Source: Gyrodactylus bullatarudis (taxonomy: Eukaryota > Platyhelminthes > Monogenea > Gyrodactylidea > Gyrodactylidae). Taken from it: DNA of 64,000 nt. The notes beneath the pieces are model-generated. The model saw nothing but the letters and a program-made list of their open reading frames with translations, was not told the DNA's origin and made no database searches. The DNA lies in contig SSNU01000244.1 of assembly GCA_012064415.1 (NCBI GenBank), positions 62,001 through 126,000 of the forward strand. The letters are read 5' to 3'. Shown one piece after another: positions 35,043 to 47,000 of the stretch. The position numbers were made by a program, and so were the translations under genes. Every line of letters starts with the position of its first letter. Within the stretch, counting starts at the first letter, position 1.

Positions 35043-38000
35043 TCATGTTACGAACTGCGTCAAATTCATGTTGACTCGAGAATCTGAAATGGTTTTCGAA
35101 GTCTCATGCTCCTCCTCCTCCTGGGGTGAATCTGCTGATGATCGTTGATGATCCGGGTTGAGATTAGACTCAGAGGCCTCTGATTGGCAGTCAGAACCAA
35201 GGTTTTCCTCAGACTTTTCTTGGTCCATCAACTCGTCATCTTTCAGTCCATTTCGAGTTGAATTGAGATAATTTGAAAAGAGAAGCTGAGGATTTGAGGA
35301 CAAAGTTTTAAAGAGGGTCAAATTCGAGAGTTCTGCCATGTTCGATGAAGTGAAACTCGAGTCTGTATTATGCGAGGAAGTCTTTTGAGAGTTTAATGAT
35401 GTTGTCAGATTCGATAACAACTCCTCAAATGGCATAGAGGAATTGTTCTGTCTACTCGCCAATTCCCCATACAAATCCAAGAATTTGCCTACATCAAAAA
35501 GGGAAAGATTTAGAATACTATACAAACACAATCCAATAAAATAAGCTCACTTGAAAATTGGGACATGTTCGAGTTATTCTGATTGAGCATATTAGCCCAG
35601 AGTATTGGATTCATTATTTTGTTCGCACCTGATGGTTTACTGCTCTTCTCATGATTACTCGAGTGCGGAGATCTCTCATTGGCAAAATCTGTTAAAGTGG
35701 CCTTGAAAGATTTTGACCCGTTGGAGTGAATCAACTTCTCCTGGTGATTATTTGAAAGGGAGCATTTCGACTGATGTCGATTTACAGCTGAAATACAAGT
35801 GAACTGTTTCCCGCAAATTCTACATTGCATTTCAGTTGTCTTTAAATGTAGCTGAAGATGGATAATTTTCATATGATAACGCATGCTGCTCTTAATTTCG
35901 TAGACTTTGGCGCAAAACTTGCATTTATACACCTTCCTTCCGTCAACATGTTTCTCGCAATCATCAATAAGGGCATTTAGTTTATCGGCGTTAGCAACAC
36001 GCCAATGTCTTAGCTCGGCGTTTTGAGTATCGCTTAAATTCTTTTTTCCCATTGAAACATCTGGATCCATGCGCTGACGTTTCGACGAGACTTCTTCGCT
36101 GTCCACCACTGAGTTCTGAGATGATGAGGAATTTTGTGGAGATGAAAAGGGTTCCTCTTGTTCCCGATGCTGCTGTTGCCTTAGGGCGTTATTGGCTAAA
36201 CAGAAAAAGTCGAAATGGTCTATAGAGTTTGGCGTCTGATCTAGGATATTCGCCTGATGTTGTACATCTTCCTTGTCTACGCCGAAGTCCTCTGTTGTTA
36301 GTTCAATCTGCGATTTAAAAAAAGCTCTCATGAAAAACTTGCATCGGAATGATTTCTGATTAAAAAAATTGTGAAAGCTCATAAATTTCATCATGGATGA
36401 TGACGATAATTAAATTAATAACTGTGGAAGCTTTTGATTGCCTAAATAATAAATGAGTATAAACTTAGAAATTGGACCATAAGCCCTGTTAATTTTCTCA
36501 GATCAATAAGCAAAATGTATAGAAAAGCATGAACATAGATAATTAGGGTTCAATCAAGATGGCCCATCTCAATGCACTGGGATGATTTTAACAAGATTAG
36601 TGCTTACACCAAAAGAAAAATTGGAAAAATACTTTGATTAATCTGAGCAGAGAAGAAGATTTTTCACCAAACTAGTTCAGCCTAGAATAATGAAATTCTC
36701 TTTTTCTTCTTCAAGAATCGATAGAAAAAGGCATTTTAACTCAAAGTTGATGAAAAAGAGATGAGATAGAAAAACATTCTTTCTCTAAATATATCTAGCG
36801 AATTTTTCTCTGACCAAGTATGAAAGCAAGACAGACATTCTTGATTTATTCAAGATTGACACAGATAGAGAGTCATAATCATTGATTATAATGGATAATG
36901 ATGGAGGGACCGAGTTTCATTAGGCAGAACTTCAACCAGAGATAAATTTTTAAAACCATCCCTGGCTATCAATCTGTTGAGTCGACTCACCTGCCAGTTG
37001 GAAGGATGAAAATTTGGTTTTCCCAAAAATCTCCTATAATCATCCTGGCAAATTAGTGTAATTTTTAAAAATAAGCATAGAATATTTTCCAACTCTATTA
37101 TGGGGTTACTTTTTTACATTGGATTCGAGGAGCCCTAAGATTTTATTGAATTTTTGGTACCTTTTTGTAATGGAAAATTTTAAATATTGCATTTATGTTC
37201 CCATTTTCCTGTTTTGAAATTTAATAATTGTATTCATGATTAGTCCTCGCTGTGCTGAATTATTTTTATTTTGCAATTATAGTTAAAATTTTATAAAATC
37301 TATTTTTGATAGCTAGTTTTTACGTGAGTATCTTCATTCAGGACTATTCCTATGTACTTTTTGTATTCACTCGAATTAAAATCAAGTTAATTTTATGAAT
37401 CAATTCAAAATATCATGAATTCTTGAAGAAGAATTAATCACTCCATAAATGTCTTGTATTTTTGGAGAGTACAATAGAGTTTTTTACTCAAAATCAAGGT
37501 AAGCTGTACCTACCAATCTAATATATAGATAGAATATAACAAACGTTTCATAACAAAATAATATCAGAGTTGAAAGAGAAAGAAGAGAAAAATTCACGGC
37601 TGATAAATATTTATTATTTGAGAGTTAAAGGGGTTTGATATGAAGAAAATTCTAAGGTAGATACCGACAATAGGTTTTTTTGATGAAATTGAAAAAGAAG
37701 ATTTCTGTTGCAAAAAGGGGCGATGGATCAAAGAGATAAAATATTTCACCCATGAGAAGAATATTTATCACCAAACACAAGCGTACAAGAATATTCGAAA
37801 AAATGGTTTTACCAACATTCAATTGATTTCTCATAAGCCAGAGAAAAAAAAAACATTTTACTTAATTATTATTAAATTAAAAGTCATTTCTACAATGTCT
37901 TGGGGAGTTGAGGGTGGAGAAAGTTTCTATACCTTGGTGCGTTTGTGTGCCTGCGCTTGAAGGAGAAAAATCCCAATTTGAGTAGACAGAATAAAGAAAA

Positions 38001-38603
38001 GAAATTTTTACAAAGGACAAGTAAATCTTTAAGGAAAAATCTTTGCAATAAGAAAAAAGAGTGGAAAAATCAACTTGGTGCCAGCATATAAATATTTATT
38101 TGCCTCTCTTTCTGTAATATTTAATAATTACAGTATGAAAGATTTCTTAAATAATAGCACTATTATTTCTTCAGAAATATGAGATTTGTTTGATAATATA
38201 TCTCGGAAAAAAAGAAATAAACGAATGTTGGAAGAATATACACTTTGAATGACATTTTCTATAAATATTCGCAGAGGGTATCCCCCAGAAATAAAAATAT
38301 AAATAGTTTTATTTGAATAGACTCACGTTTTTTATGATACTATTATTTTCACAAGGGCTATTCTGAATAAGGAAGCTATCACTCAGCTTAGGATCTTTGT
38401 CAGTCTGAGATCTGTGAATCATTTCTCCGAGTTTCTCTATCATACTCAAGGATATTTTGAACGCTTTAATTAGATCTTTTGATGCAAGTTTTTTGGTATA
38501 CTTTTCAGCATTTGTGATCTAAAAGTCATATACTATTACTTACAAGAGAATGGAAATGCTTTAATTCATTACTGTATTCATCTTGATTACATGAGTTCAT
38601 CAT
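35043..38603 (-). CDS. Two-zinc-finger nuclear protein, family not recognised
   Basis: Minus-strand exons 38603..38544, 38518..38327, an optional 37044..36991, 36307..35551 and 35488..35043. Phases all agree; the product is 484 residues without the 54-nt exon and 502 with it. The long third/fourth exon carries a C2H2 finger (CKFCAKVYEIKSSMRYHMKI then IH) and a second C2HC finger (CRICGKQFTCISAVNRHQSK then C). Around them are Ser/Gln/Asn-rich, low-complexity segments and a Glu-rich patch (SPQEEEEHE) near the C-terminus, typical of insect or crustacean transcription factors. The two 5' exons are joined by a 25-nt intron; their attachment to the finger exons is inferred from phase and position, with an intron of about 2 kb. 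No BTB domain is visible. It could regulate transcription; no target is implied. Confidence 0.65.
36991..37044 (-). CDS. Possible 54-nt cassette exon of the zinc-finger gene
   Basis: On the minus strand it is flanked by TTTGCCAG and GTGAGT, is open (18 codons: DDYRRFLGKP then NFHPSNWQ) and starts and ends in phase 0. It could therefore be included or skipped without changing the frame of the flanking exons. Confidence 0.45.
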
Positions 38604-38695
38604 ATCAATTTGAAAATGCTCAAATTTATCCGAAACTCTGATAAAACAAAAACTAAAATGTGAAAATCCTTTTTTAAACTAGCTAATTTTTTGAA
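38604..38695. promoter_or_regulatory. Divergent promoter region of the zinc-finger gene and TSFM
   Basis: 92 bp between the two start codons of oppositely oriented genes. A+T-rich, no clear TATA box. Bidirectionality is inferred from spacing and depends on the first exon of the zinc-finger gene being right. Confidence 0.45.
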
Positions 38696-39583
38696 ATGAG
38701 ACTTCTAAACTTTTCAGTAATTAATCAAAGTTTAGTCCTTAAGAACTGTTTTTCCTCAAAATCAAACTTATTCCTACTTAGAAAAAAGACTGGACTCCCT
38801 ATAAAGTTGTGCAAGGAGAGCCTACAGAAAAATGATGATAATCTTGACCAAGCTTTTGAATGGTTGAGTAAAGAATCAGTTAGACTTGGACTAAATAAAG
38901 CCGAAAAGTTATCTGGTCGAGAAATGAATTCTGGCTTGTTAGGTCTTATGAGTGATTTAAAGACATCTGCTGTTATCGAAATAAACTGTGAAACTGATTT
39001 TGTTTCAAGAAATTCTGGATTTCAATCATTGCTTGACCTATCTACCTCTTCCCTGTTCAAACAGGCAAAAGGAAGCAAATTATCCAAAATTTGGTCAACT
39101 GAAGAATTGGGATCCTTAAGCTTGGACAATAGCACGGTAAATGATGCATTACTTAAGCTTGTTAATGAGATTGGAGAGAACATTCAAATTCGTCGGGGAT
39201 TCACCATGGATATCACAAATGATAATGACTTTTTCATAACTAATTATTCTCATTTAAGCTCAACTGCTCCTGTCACTAGTTTGAATAAGACTAAATTTGG
39301 AAAATATGTCTCGTTAATCAAGTATAAGAGCCTAAATTCTACTATTGAAAAAGCTTGGAGTGATAACGCTGCCAAGGTTACCCGTCAACTATGTCAACAT
39401 ATTATCGGGATGAATCCGAATCAAAGTCTCGATCTCACAGAACCAGAAAAGAATCCAGACTATGAAAAGTGTTTATGGCATCAAAAGTTCTTTCTTGATG
39501 AAAATATAACGGTCAAGAGTCTCTTAGAAGAAAACAAGATTGCTTTACTGGAGTTTGTACGATTTGAGTGTGGCACAGAATAA
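38696..39583 (+). CDS. TSFM: Elongation factor Ts, mitochondrial
   Basis: Single-exon gene, 295 residues (human about 325). EF-Ts is the nucleotide exchange factor that recycles EF-Tu-GDP during mitochondrial translation. The first 25 or so residues lack acidic residues and look like a mitochondrial presequence. The UBA-like N-terminal domain follows (LRKKTGLPIKLCKESL, then DNLDQAFEWL), then the hallmark EINCETDFVSRN at about 95-106, and the core with a C-terminal HQKFFLDE-type segment. The ATG at 38696 is the first in frame and gives the presequence, which supports it. The stop codon overlaps an AATAAA-like word. Confidence 0.95.
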   Translation: MRLLNFSVINQSLVLKNCFSSKSNLFLLRKKTGLPIKLCKESLQKNDDNLDQAFEWLSKESVRLGLNKAEKLSGREMNSGLLGLMSDLKTSAVIEINCETDFVSRNSGFQSLLDLSTSSLFKQAKGSKLSKIWSTEELGSLSLDNSTVNDALLKLVNEIGENIQIRRGFTMDITNDNDFFITNYSHLSSTAPVTSLNKTKFGKYVSLIKYKSLNSTIEKAWSDNAAKVTRQLCQHIIGMNPNQSLDLTEPEKNPDYEKCLWHQKFFLDENITVKSLLEENKIALLEFVRFECGTE

Positions 39584-41271
39584 AATTTAAATATACCTTT
39601 TTTAACTTAGTAATATTTTTGGTTTTATATAAACAACTCAGCAGAAGTACCTAATGTTGATTTTAAATTAACCAAACTCCATGATAAACCAATGCAGAAT
39701 ACTCTCGAGAATTCCCATAAATACATCAATTCTAATATTATCACTTTTTCGCTAGTTAACATAAAATTAGTTTACTACTATAAAGTAGTTATTCAAATAT
39801 TTAAAAAATTCATTGAAGAAATATGTTCAATGAACATTGTTCATAATTTAATTTAATAATTACTCGAGCCTCAAAAAGTATTAAAATGCTTATTTTAACC
39901 AGCTATTCCCTCTGTTATGAAAACCATTTTAAACTAATAATTATAATTTTTCTGCTATGTCATCAGGGTTCAAAGTTATAAGGTCTTAAAATGCATTATT
40001 TTGAAGATAAAGTATTAAAATAATATTTTATAAAAGCATTTTATTTCATTCATATCAATGAACTCAATCCTCATTTTTGAGGTAGAGAGATGATTTTCAT
40101 TGTCTAACAATTTGCTAAGCTCAGAAATAGCCTTAGAGATGGTAATTTGGATATTATCTTTATGTTTTAGATCAATTTCAACATTAATTTGTTTTTAAAT
40201 TTTTATTCTGTTTATTTATAAGTAGTTCATGTAGGATATTTGTTGTAAATTAGCGATAAAGTATTAAAATAATACCTTAAAATCATAAAATAATACTTTT
40301 CAAATTTTTTAGATCTTAAAAAATTATTTTTAGGTAATATTTTTTGAGGCTCTAATGATAACTAACACGACATATTGTGTTAGAAGCCGATTCACTGAAC
40401 GACTCGTCATACAGTATTATCCCATCAATTTCAATTAGCACAAAGAATAGTGCAGATGATTCAATTTTTTGCCAACTAGTAGGTAGTTCAAAAATAAATG
40501 TTTTAAATATTTTTTGATAAAACCTCTTACTAATTAGGGGTCAACAAAATGCATATTCGAATTCTAATGATGAACTCATTTGCTCAAGTGTTGGGAAAAA
40601 TCCACTTTCAATATGGGATATAATTTATTTGTTTTGTTCGTACAAATTATTCTGTTGACAGAAAATAGACATCTGGATTGTGATTTTCACTCCGTCACTT
40701 GCAAGCGATCATTGATTTTTGAAGACTATTTTTTTGATCGTTTTTACTGATCCAGTTTTTATATCATCCCGTGAGATTTAACGAATACTTCATACATAAA
40801 TCTAAACAGCTCTACGAGTTTACCGATTGAAAATTAAAATTCACCAATGAATTCCTCGGTGAATTTTGGTTTATAACGCATTTTGGTAAATTTCGCATAT
40901 TTTGTCAGTTTGGAACATCTGTAGAGAATTTTTAAACTAACGTAGATCAGCTATTTTAAAAATATTTTTCTAAACCTTTACACATTTGGTCCTTTAATTC
41001 ATTTTGTGTGATCGATCACGAGTTTATTCCTAAATCAGGAAGTATTATTAAATTTAAAATAATAAAATCATGGTGAAATATGTTGCAGTGAAAAAGGGGT
41101 GTGCCGATATTTAATGGACATAGTAGAAATTAACTATTATTTTTGATGACAAGACTTTTAAGAAATATTACATAAGGTGTCAAATCTCTTCAAATTAAAG
41201 GCTCTCAATCTTTCTGTCAATATAAATATTCAGAATATTAATTTATAATTACATATAGTGTAATCATAAGC
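39584..41271. other. Intergenic region with a hAT-like MITE
   Basis: Outside the element at 39864-40354 I see only A+T-rich DNA with no coding exon. The upstream control region of the threonine ammonia-lyase gene must lie in the right part. Confidence 0.5.
39864..40354. mobile_element. hAT-like MITE, copy 1 (491 bp)
   Basis: The ends are TCGAGCCTCAAAAA and, inverted, TAGAGCCTCAAAAA. The 8 bp on the left (ATAATTAC) match the 8 bp on the right (ATGATAAC) at six positions, as in an old hAT target duplication. Inside it shares CAGGGTT(C/T)AAAGTTATAA with the copy at 45064-45424. No coding capacity. Confidence 0.65.
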
Positions 41272-43338
41272 ATGGTTTTAAATTATTTTGCACCAAAAGT
41301 TGAAGATCCTGACTTTGTCTATGACATTGAGATACCAGACGATTCAGATCCATGTAATCTCGACTCAAACTGTAATCCAGATCATCCTATTTGCGTTGAT
41401 AGTGATGACGTAATAAGAGCATATAACAGAATCAAAGGAGGCATACTTAATACACCTTGCTATGTAAATTCTGATTTACGAACTTTTTTGTACACTTTCT
41501 AGCCTAGCAAATTGTCAGATGATCTAAACATGAAGTTGTTCTTCAAAAAGGATTATCTTCAATTCACAAGCAGCTTCAAGGAGCGAGGAGTTCGTAACAT
41601 ACTCATCCAACTGAAGGAGGAAAATGGTCTCATGAATGGGGTCATTACAGCCAGTGCTGGCAATCATGCTTTGGGCATGTGTTATCATGGAAGTTTACTT
41701 AACATACCTGTTACCGTTGTAATGCCAAAGACTGCGCCTTTGATAAAGATTAATAATTGCATCAAATTCGGATCACGAGTGATTATAAATGGAGAATCGC
41801 TAACAGAGGCCAAACGCTATGCTATGAAACTAGCTGAAATTAACAAGCTTGTTTATGTCAATGGGTAAAGTCTATTTTAAGCAATTGATCAATATGTTTT
41901 CGTCTGACAAAATTTCCATTTCAGATATGATCATCCAAGCATAATTTCTGGCCAAGGCACAATTGCTGTGGAGATTGCGCAAGAAATTCCCGACTTGGAC
42001 GTCATGATAGTTCAGGTGGGCGGAGGCGGCCTCTTGGGCGGTATATGCGCATATTTCTCTCGACTTAAAAAGAGACCAAGAATAATCGTGAGTATTAATG
42101 AGGATTAGCCCTCATTTAGGCTCATGTTATTTCTGCAGGCAGTTGAATCAAAACGATCAAACAGTTGGATAACATCCTATCAAGAAGGCAAAGCCGTTTC
42201 CATCAAGGCAAAGACAACGATTGCTGATGGCTTGAATGTAGAGCGTGTCGGGGTCAATAGTTTAGCCACAGCTATGAGTTATGGAGTAGAATGTTTAGCC
42301 ATTGACGAAAAATATTTGTCCCAGGCAATCATTAATCTATTGGAGACAGAAAAATGTGTTGTAGAAGGTGCCGGGGCCGCTGGCTTGGCTGGGATACTAT
42401 CGGGAAATATTCAAGGCTTAGAAGAAAAGAAGTTAGTTCGATATTTTCTAAAATACAAACCGAATCAGGTAAGAATTGAAATCTGTTGTCTAAAATCAGA
42501 ATCAACCCAAAAACAAGAAAATTTTAATATAACAAAAAAGCTATATTTACAATTAAACTCTACAGGGTCTGTGTAATTCTATCTGGAGGTAATATTGACA
42601 CAACCGTCCTGTGTAAAGTTATCGAGAGAGGTCTTGCCTTTGAGGGACGCCTTCATAGATTCGATGTCATTGTACCAGATAATCCTGGGAGTGTCGCCAA
42701 AGTCACAAAACTTTTAGAATCTCTCAATGCAAGGTAAGAAATATTAATACCCATGTAAAAAGTTAGATAATACAAAACTTTTGTTATTAGTTTATGCTAT
42801 TTCTATACTTTTTAAATCATATTCCTAGACCATGACCAACAGGTGACCATCGGGTGGGGTCTGGCTCTTTTTTCTGATGTAAAATTTAATGCTGATCACG
42901 AATATGGTATTTTTAAAATAATTTGACGGTCAGTGTGCTGAGATAATGAGCAAAAACCGAATTTTCGAGAAACACCTCTTAAACTTTTGCTATTTAATAA
43001 AAGATTTAAAATATTAAAGTAATAAATTTTATACTATCTGAGAGTAGGATAAATTTTAAACGTAATAGTTATATTTTTATTTATCCCAAAAGGACTGTTA
43101 AAACGAGCGGTAGAAAAAATAATTTGCAAAATATTTCATAAAATTGAGTTCATTATAGATAACCAGTTTTAATCTTGTTTTTTTTCTAAGCATCAAGGAT
43201 ATTCTGCATGAACGAGCCTGGCTTTTCTCTGAAATGTCAAGTGTCAGAGTTCGCTTTATTATCGAAACCATTGACAAAGAGCATGGCAACCAAGTTAAAA
43301 AAGTGATCAAGGAAAACTATCCGAATTCAGTTTGGTGA
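41272..43338 (+). CDS. L-threonine ammonia-lyase (serine/threonine dehydratase) with C-terminal ACT-like domain
   Basis: Six exons: 41272..41463, 41503..41864, 41925..42087, 42139..42431, 42566..42733, 43191..43338; 441 residues. The PLP enzyme deaminates threonine to 2-oxobutyrate (and serine to pyruvate). Seen: an acidic N-terminal extension of about 50 residues with several cysteines, the Schiff-base lysine Lys90 in SSFKERG, the SAGNHALG substrate loop, the PLP-phosphate loop GGGGLLGG, EGAGAAGLAG, and ILSGGNID. After this comes an ACT-like part (VPDNPGSVAKVTKLLESL, then IKDILHERAW), which serine racemase lacks; this points to the catabolic TdcB-like type known from insects and nematodes. 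The exon 4 donor is GTTAGT at 42432: the stronger-looking GTAAGA at 42469 breaks the frame. An AATAAA signal lies at 43408. Confidence 0.92.
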
Positions 43339-43407
43339 AACAGCTTTTCTCAGAAATAATTTTGTAAATTTGATTTTACTTGTATCTTGTGAAAGAATAT
43401 GAACATG

Positions 43408-43413
43408 AATAAA
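43408..43413 (+). terminator. Polyadenylation signal of the threonine ammonia-lyase gene
   Basis: AATAAA, 70 bp after the stop codon, followed by a T-rich stretch from 43427. Common by chance in A+T-rich DNA, but the spacing suits. Confidence 0.45.
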
Positions 43414-44056
43414 AAACAGGGTTTGACTCTTTTGCCATTTTTTTCACTCATCCTTCTATATACACTGTATATATTATACAGTAATTAAGTTTTGTGACAT
43501 GAATTTACAGATTGAAATACCAGTTCTGGGTTGAAGAATAAATCACTGGTTAGAGAGAAGAAAATTTTTTTTCCAAGTTTCTCATTTAGTTAATTTTAAT
43601 TTAAAAACTCTATTTTCAAAAGCTAAATCAAATTTTTTTAACTAGAAATATTTCGTTCTAGGTGCTTGAGTAATATTTCCCAATAAGGAAAAGGAAATTT
43701 GATTTTTGAAAACACGAAAATCGAAAGAGATTAAAAATAAATTTGAATAAAGTAAAGGATAACGGAATCATAATTGAGACTTAATTTATGAATTTCACAA
43801 TAGTCTTTCTAAAAAATAATAGCAAATGAAAGTCAAACCTTGTTAAATTAAACTGATATGAAACTCTAGAATGAAATTCACCATTAATCGATTGAATGAG
43901 AAATCAAAAATTAACTTTTTCATTGGATTAATTGAGTAATAAAAACAAAAATGAAAGCATATCGAACAAGTGCCATGAGTATCGGAGAAAAACTCAAACT
44001 CCATCGAATTCGTCTACAATTAGCAGCTTACCACTTGGCCAATTCAGCCCCCACTA

Positions 44057-47000
44057 ATGGAAGATATGAGTAAAAATGCCTTTTCAATATTTTCAACCTC
44101 TTTTATTAGACAATACACTCTGATCGTATTGGGAGGAATATTGATGTTGTTTGTGACAAGCCTCTCCATTTCAATATCGGTGTACGCAACATCTTATACA
44201 GCCCTGGGTGAGACCATGTTGGTTTATCAGGTGAGTTTTGTTTCTTTCAAAAGTCTCAACCAGATTCAAATTCGAATTAGAAATATCTAAAGAAATATTT
44301 TATCAGACTTATATAGCGTCACTTGGTGGTAAATCTCTAGGAAACCCAATGAGCTCTAATGAAAAAATTAATGAAGGATTTAGAAAATTTCATAGGGAAA
44401 CATTAAAAATTCGAAAATCTTTCAATGACCATTTTAATTTATTAGATGTTCTATGGATTTTTATATACACTATCAATTTTATGCTCCCTGACGATAGGAA
44501 TGCAATTCTTGAAAGATAAAAACCTACAAGAACCTGGCAATTCAAAGTTCTCTTTGCACGGAGAACCAATAAATTTTTATACGAGAATCGGGCTCACATG
44601 TGAGTCAAATTCACTTAAATTTACACTTTAGTGTTTTCTGTCATGTCGATAGCAAATGTTTCCTTAAGAATGAAGGAATTAGCCAATGTCCAGAACTGTG
44701 ATTATAGTTCATTTTATATTTTTGGTGGGATTAAAATCTGCCATTTTGTAATAGTTACTTTAGTCATTCTTGTATTTCACCAGGTGAGCTCCAACTAATT
44801 TATTTTTTATAATTTTATACTTACTATAACATAAACCTATGATTTGGTAACTTTTGGATTCCTCATTTATTTATCTGTTGAACAGGGTCACTTTTGCTTT
44901 TATATTTACTGTAATTTTACCCTTCTGGTCACAGTTCGTAGATTTGATCTACAATTATTTCGTTCTCGATGTCTAGGTTATATATCCCTCAGGTTTGTCT
45001 TATTTTGAAGTAATCTAAATATACAGTGTATATTATACACCTTTAGTAGACATATACTATTACTAGGGCCTCAAAAAGTCATAAGCTATATTTTGGTCTG
45101 TGAATCTACAGGTTTTAAAACCGTTAAAACTTGAAGAAAAAACTTGATAGGACACCAGGGTTTAAAGTTATAAAGTCATTGTCAAGCGTGATATTCCTCA
45201 TGCTAGAAAAGTCCTAGAATATGAGAAAGAATACTATTGATGGAAAACTTTGGTTTAAGATCTGCAATCGAGAGGTCAATTGTGTGAAGAGTTTAAGGTA
45301 TTACTTTTGAGTTAATAATAAACGCTTAAATTATTTCTGAAAATTCAAAAAACCAAAAGAGCATATTTTCGTTTTTCTTTAGCGCTAAAGAATCCATTTA
45401 TTAGGTTATATTTTTGAGGCTCTAACTATTACAATGAAACTTGATCTCAAAGTCAGCATAAAATTTTGGTACAGATAATATTAAATAGAGTATCCTGAAA
45501 CCACACCATTCGTGTTATTAAAAAAACATTTCTGATAATCAGTAAAAAACTAATACATTCCTTGAGTAAATAAATAAATATCTGAGATTTAATTAATTTC
45601 ATAATATAGGAATCCAATATTCTTTCTCAAAAACTGGCCCCAAATTCACTATTTTGACTAAAGTTATTTTAGTTACTTTTTCACTGAATTTACATTTTTT
45701 TATGGTTCATCAGTAGTAACACATAAATAATGATAAAAGTTTAAAATTCAGTCATATATATTTTACAAATTTCTCAAAATATGTATTCTTATGTGAGAAA
45801 TTTTCTCTATAAATGTTGACCCATTTCAAACATAATTTGGGCATTATATAAAAATATCTATAGCTAATATATGAGTTGAATTTTCTGAATTCCATTCAAT
45901 TTTGTTAGTATATTTAACCAAATATAATATTTAGATAGCACAGATATATGTAAAAGTATGTGCTAAAAACATTTTTATCCTTGAACCAAATTAGTTTTTT
46001 AAAGGAAATTCCTACCTTTTATCAAGTAACTGAGCCAAAATTCGAAGTATGTAAATTTGTGGCCCTAATTATGATATAAATGGTTATCAATCATGATCTC
46101 AATCCGGTTGGTAACAGTTAAAAGCTGGGTAAACTTTCTCGAAAAGTACTAACAAAATAACTCGTTCGAATTGAGAGTTTCTGAATTGCTGCAAATTTAG
46201 TTTTTACTCTTATTCCAAAGAGATGTAATTTCACTCGGGATTGCATCATCAGTAATCAACCTTTTTTTGCATTCACTCTATAGCTCACAATGCCAAAACT
46301 AGAATTAGTAAGTTTTTATCGATGAAGTACAGCTGAATTCTCAAATAACCCTTCTCTATTGCTTAGTTATCTTTGACTCGGGAAGTCAAAATTATCACGA
46401 TTCAGCTGATAGCCATTATGATGGCTTCCTTTTGTACGTGGATCGATTCAATGATTGGAAAAATAGGCCTAACCATAAATACAAAGATTTATGAAGAGAA
46501 CGGCTATGTTAAATTAGTTAAGGATAACAATCGTACAATCGACTGTCAGAATATCCCAAAGTCAAGTAGTCTTCCGGCAAACTACTTTTTGCCCGCTGTC
46601 TCCGAATTCGAAATAATCACCTCGGCCATACTCTTTGAAATGATCAAGAGAATTTATTTCCATGGTGATATTGACGCTGTTCGCTTAGAAGAAGCCAAAA
46701 CACATAAGAAGAAATACACTTCAAAATTTATAAAAATATTTACTAGTATTTTGATAACAGGGGCTCTTGTCCTGACTGTTCTTGGTCTCTTAATCTACCT
46801 CGAATATCGTGATAACATTGAAGAACATCGATATTCTATTCATGTTTATGAGAAGTTGATTTTGATCCTCCTTTCCTTTGGGACAGTATCTGTCCTATTC
46901 TTTTACCAGAAACATTTCATATTTTCAGAATACCTGATCAGTAACAGCATTGATATCATGCTTCTATTTTTGACTCAATTTATAACCCTTATCAATGATT

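Noticed and set aside
36308..36394. N-terminal extension MMKFMSFHNFF.. of the zinc-finger exon
   Set aside because: It ends at a good acceptor (AAATCGCAG) and reads like intron; the upstream exons join in phase at 36307.
42432..42468. Longer form of threonine ammonia-lyase exon 4 ending at the GTAAGA donor
   Set aside because: It leads to a stop after eight codons in the next exon; the GTTAGT donor at 42432 restores the EEKKVCVILSGGN joint expected in the family.
44307..44519. Open frame beginning TYIASLGGKSLG as otopetrin exon 2
   Set aside because: It has a fair acceptor, but ends in a stop and lacks a membrane span; joining 44230 to 44446 directly gives the expected TM1-TM2 spacing.
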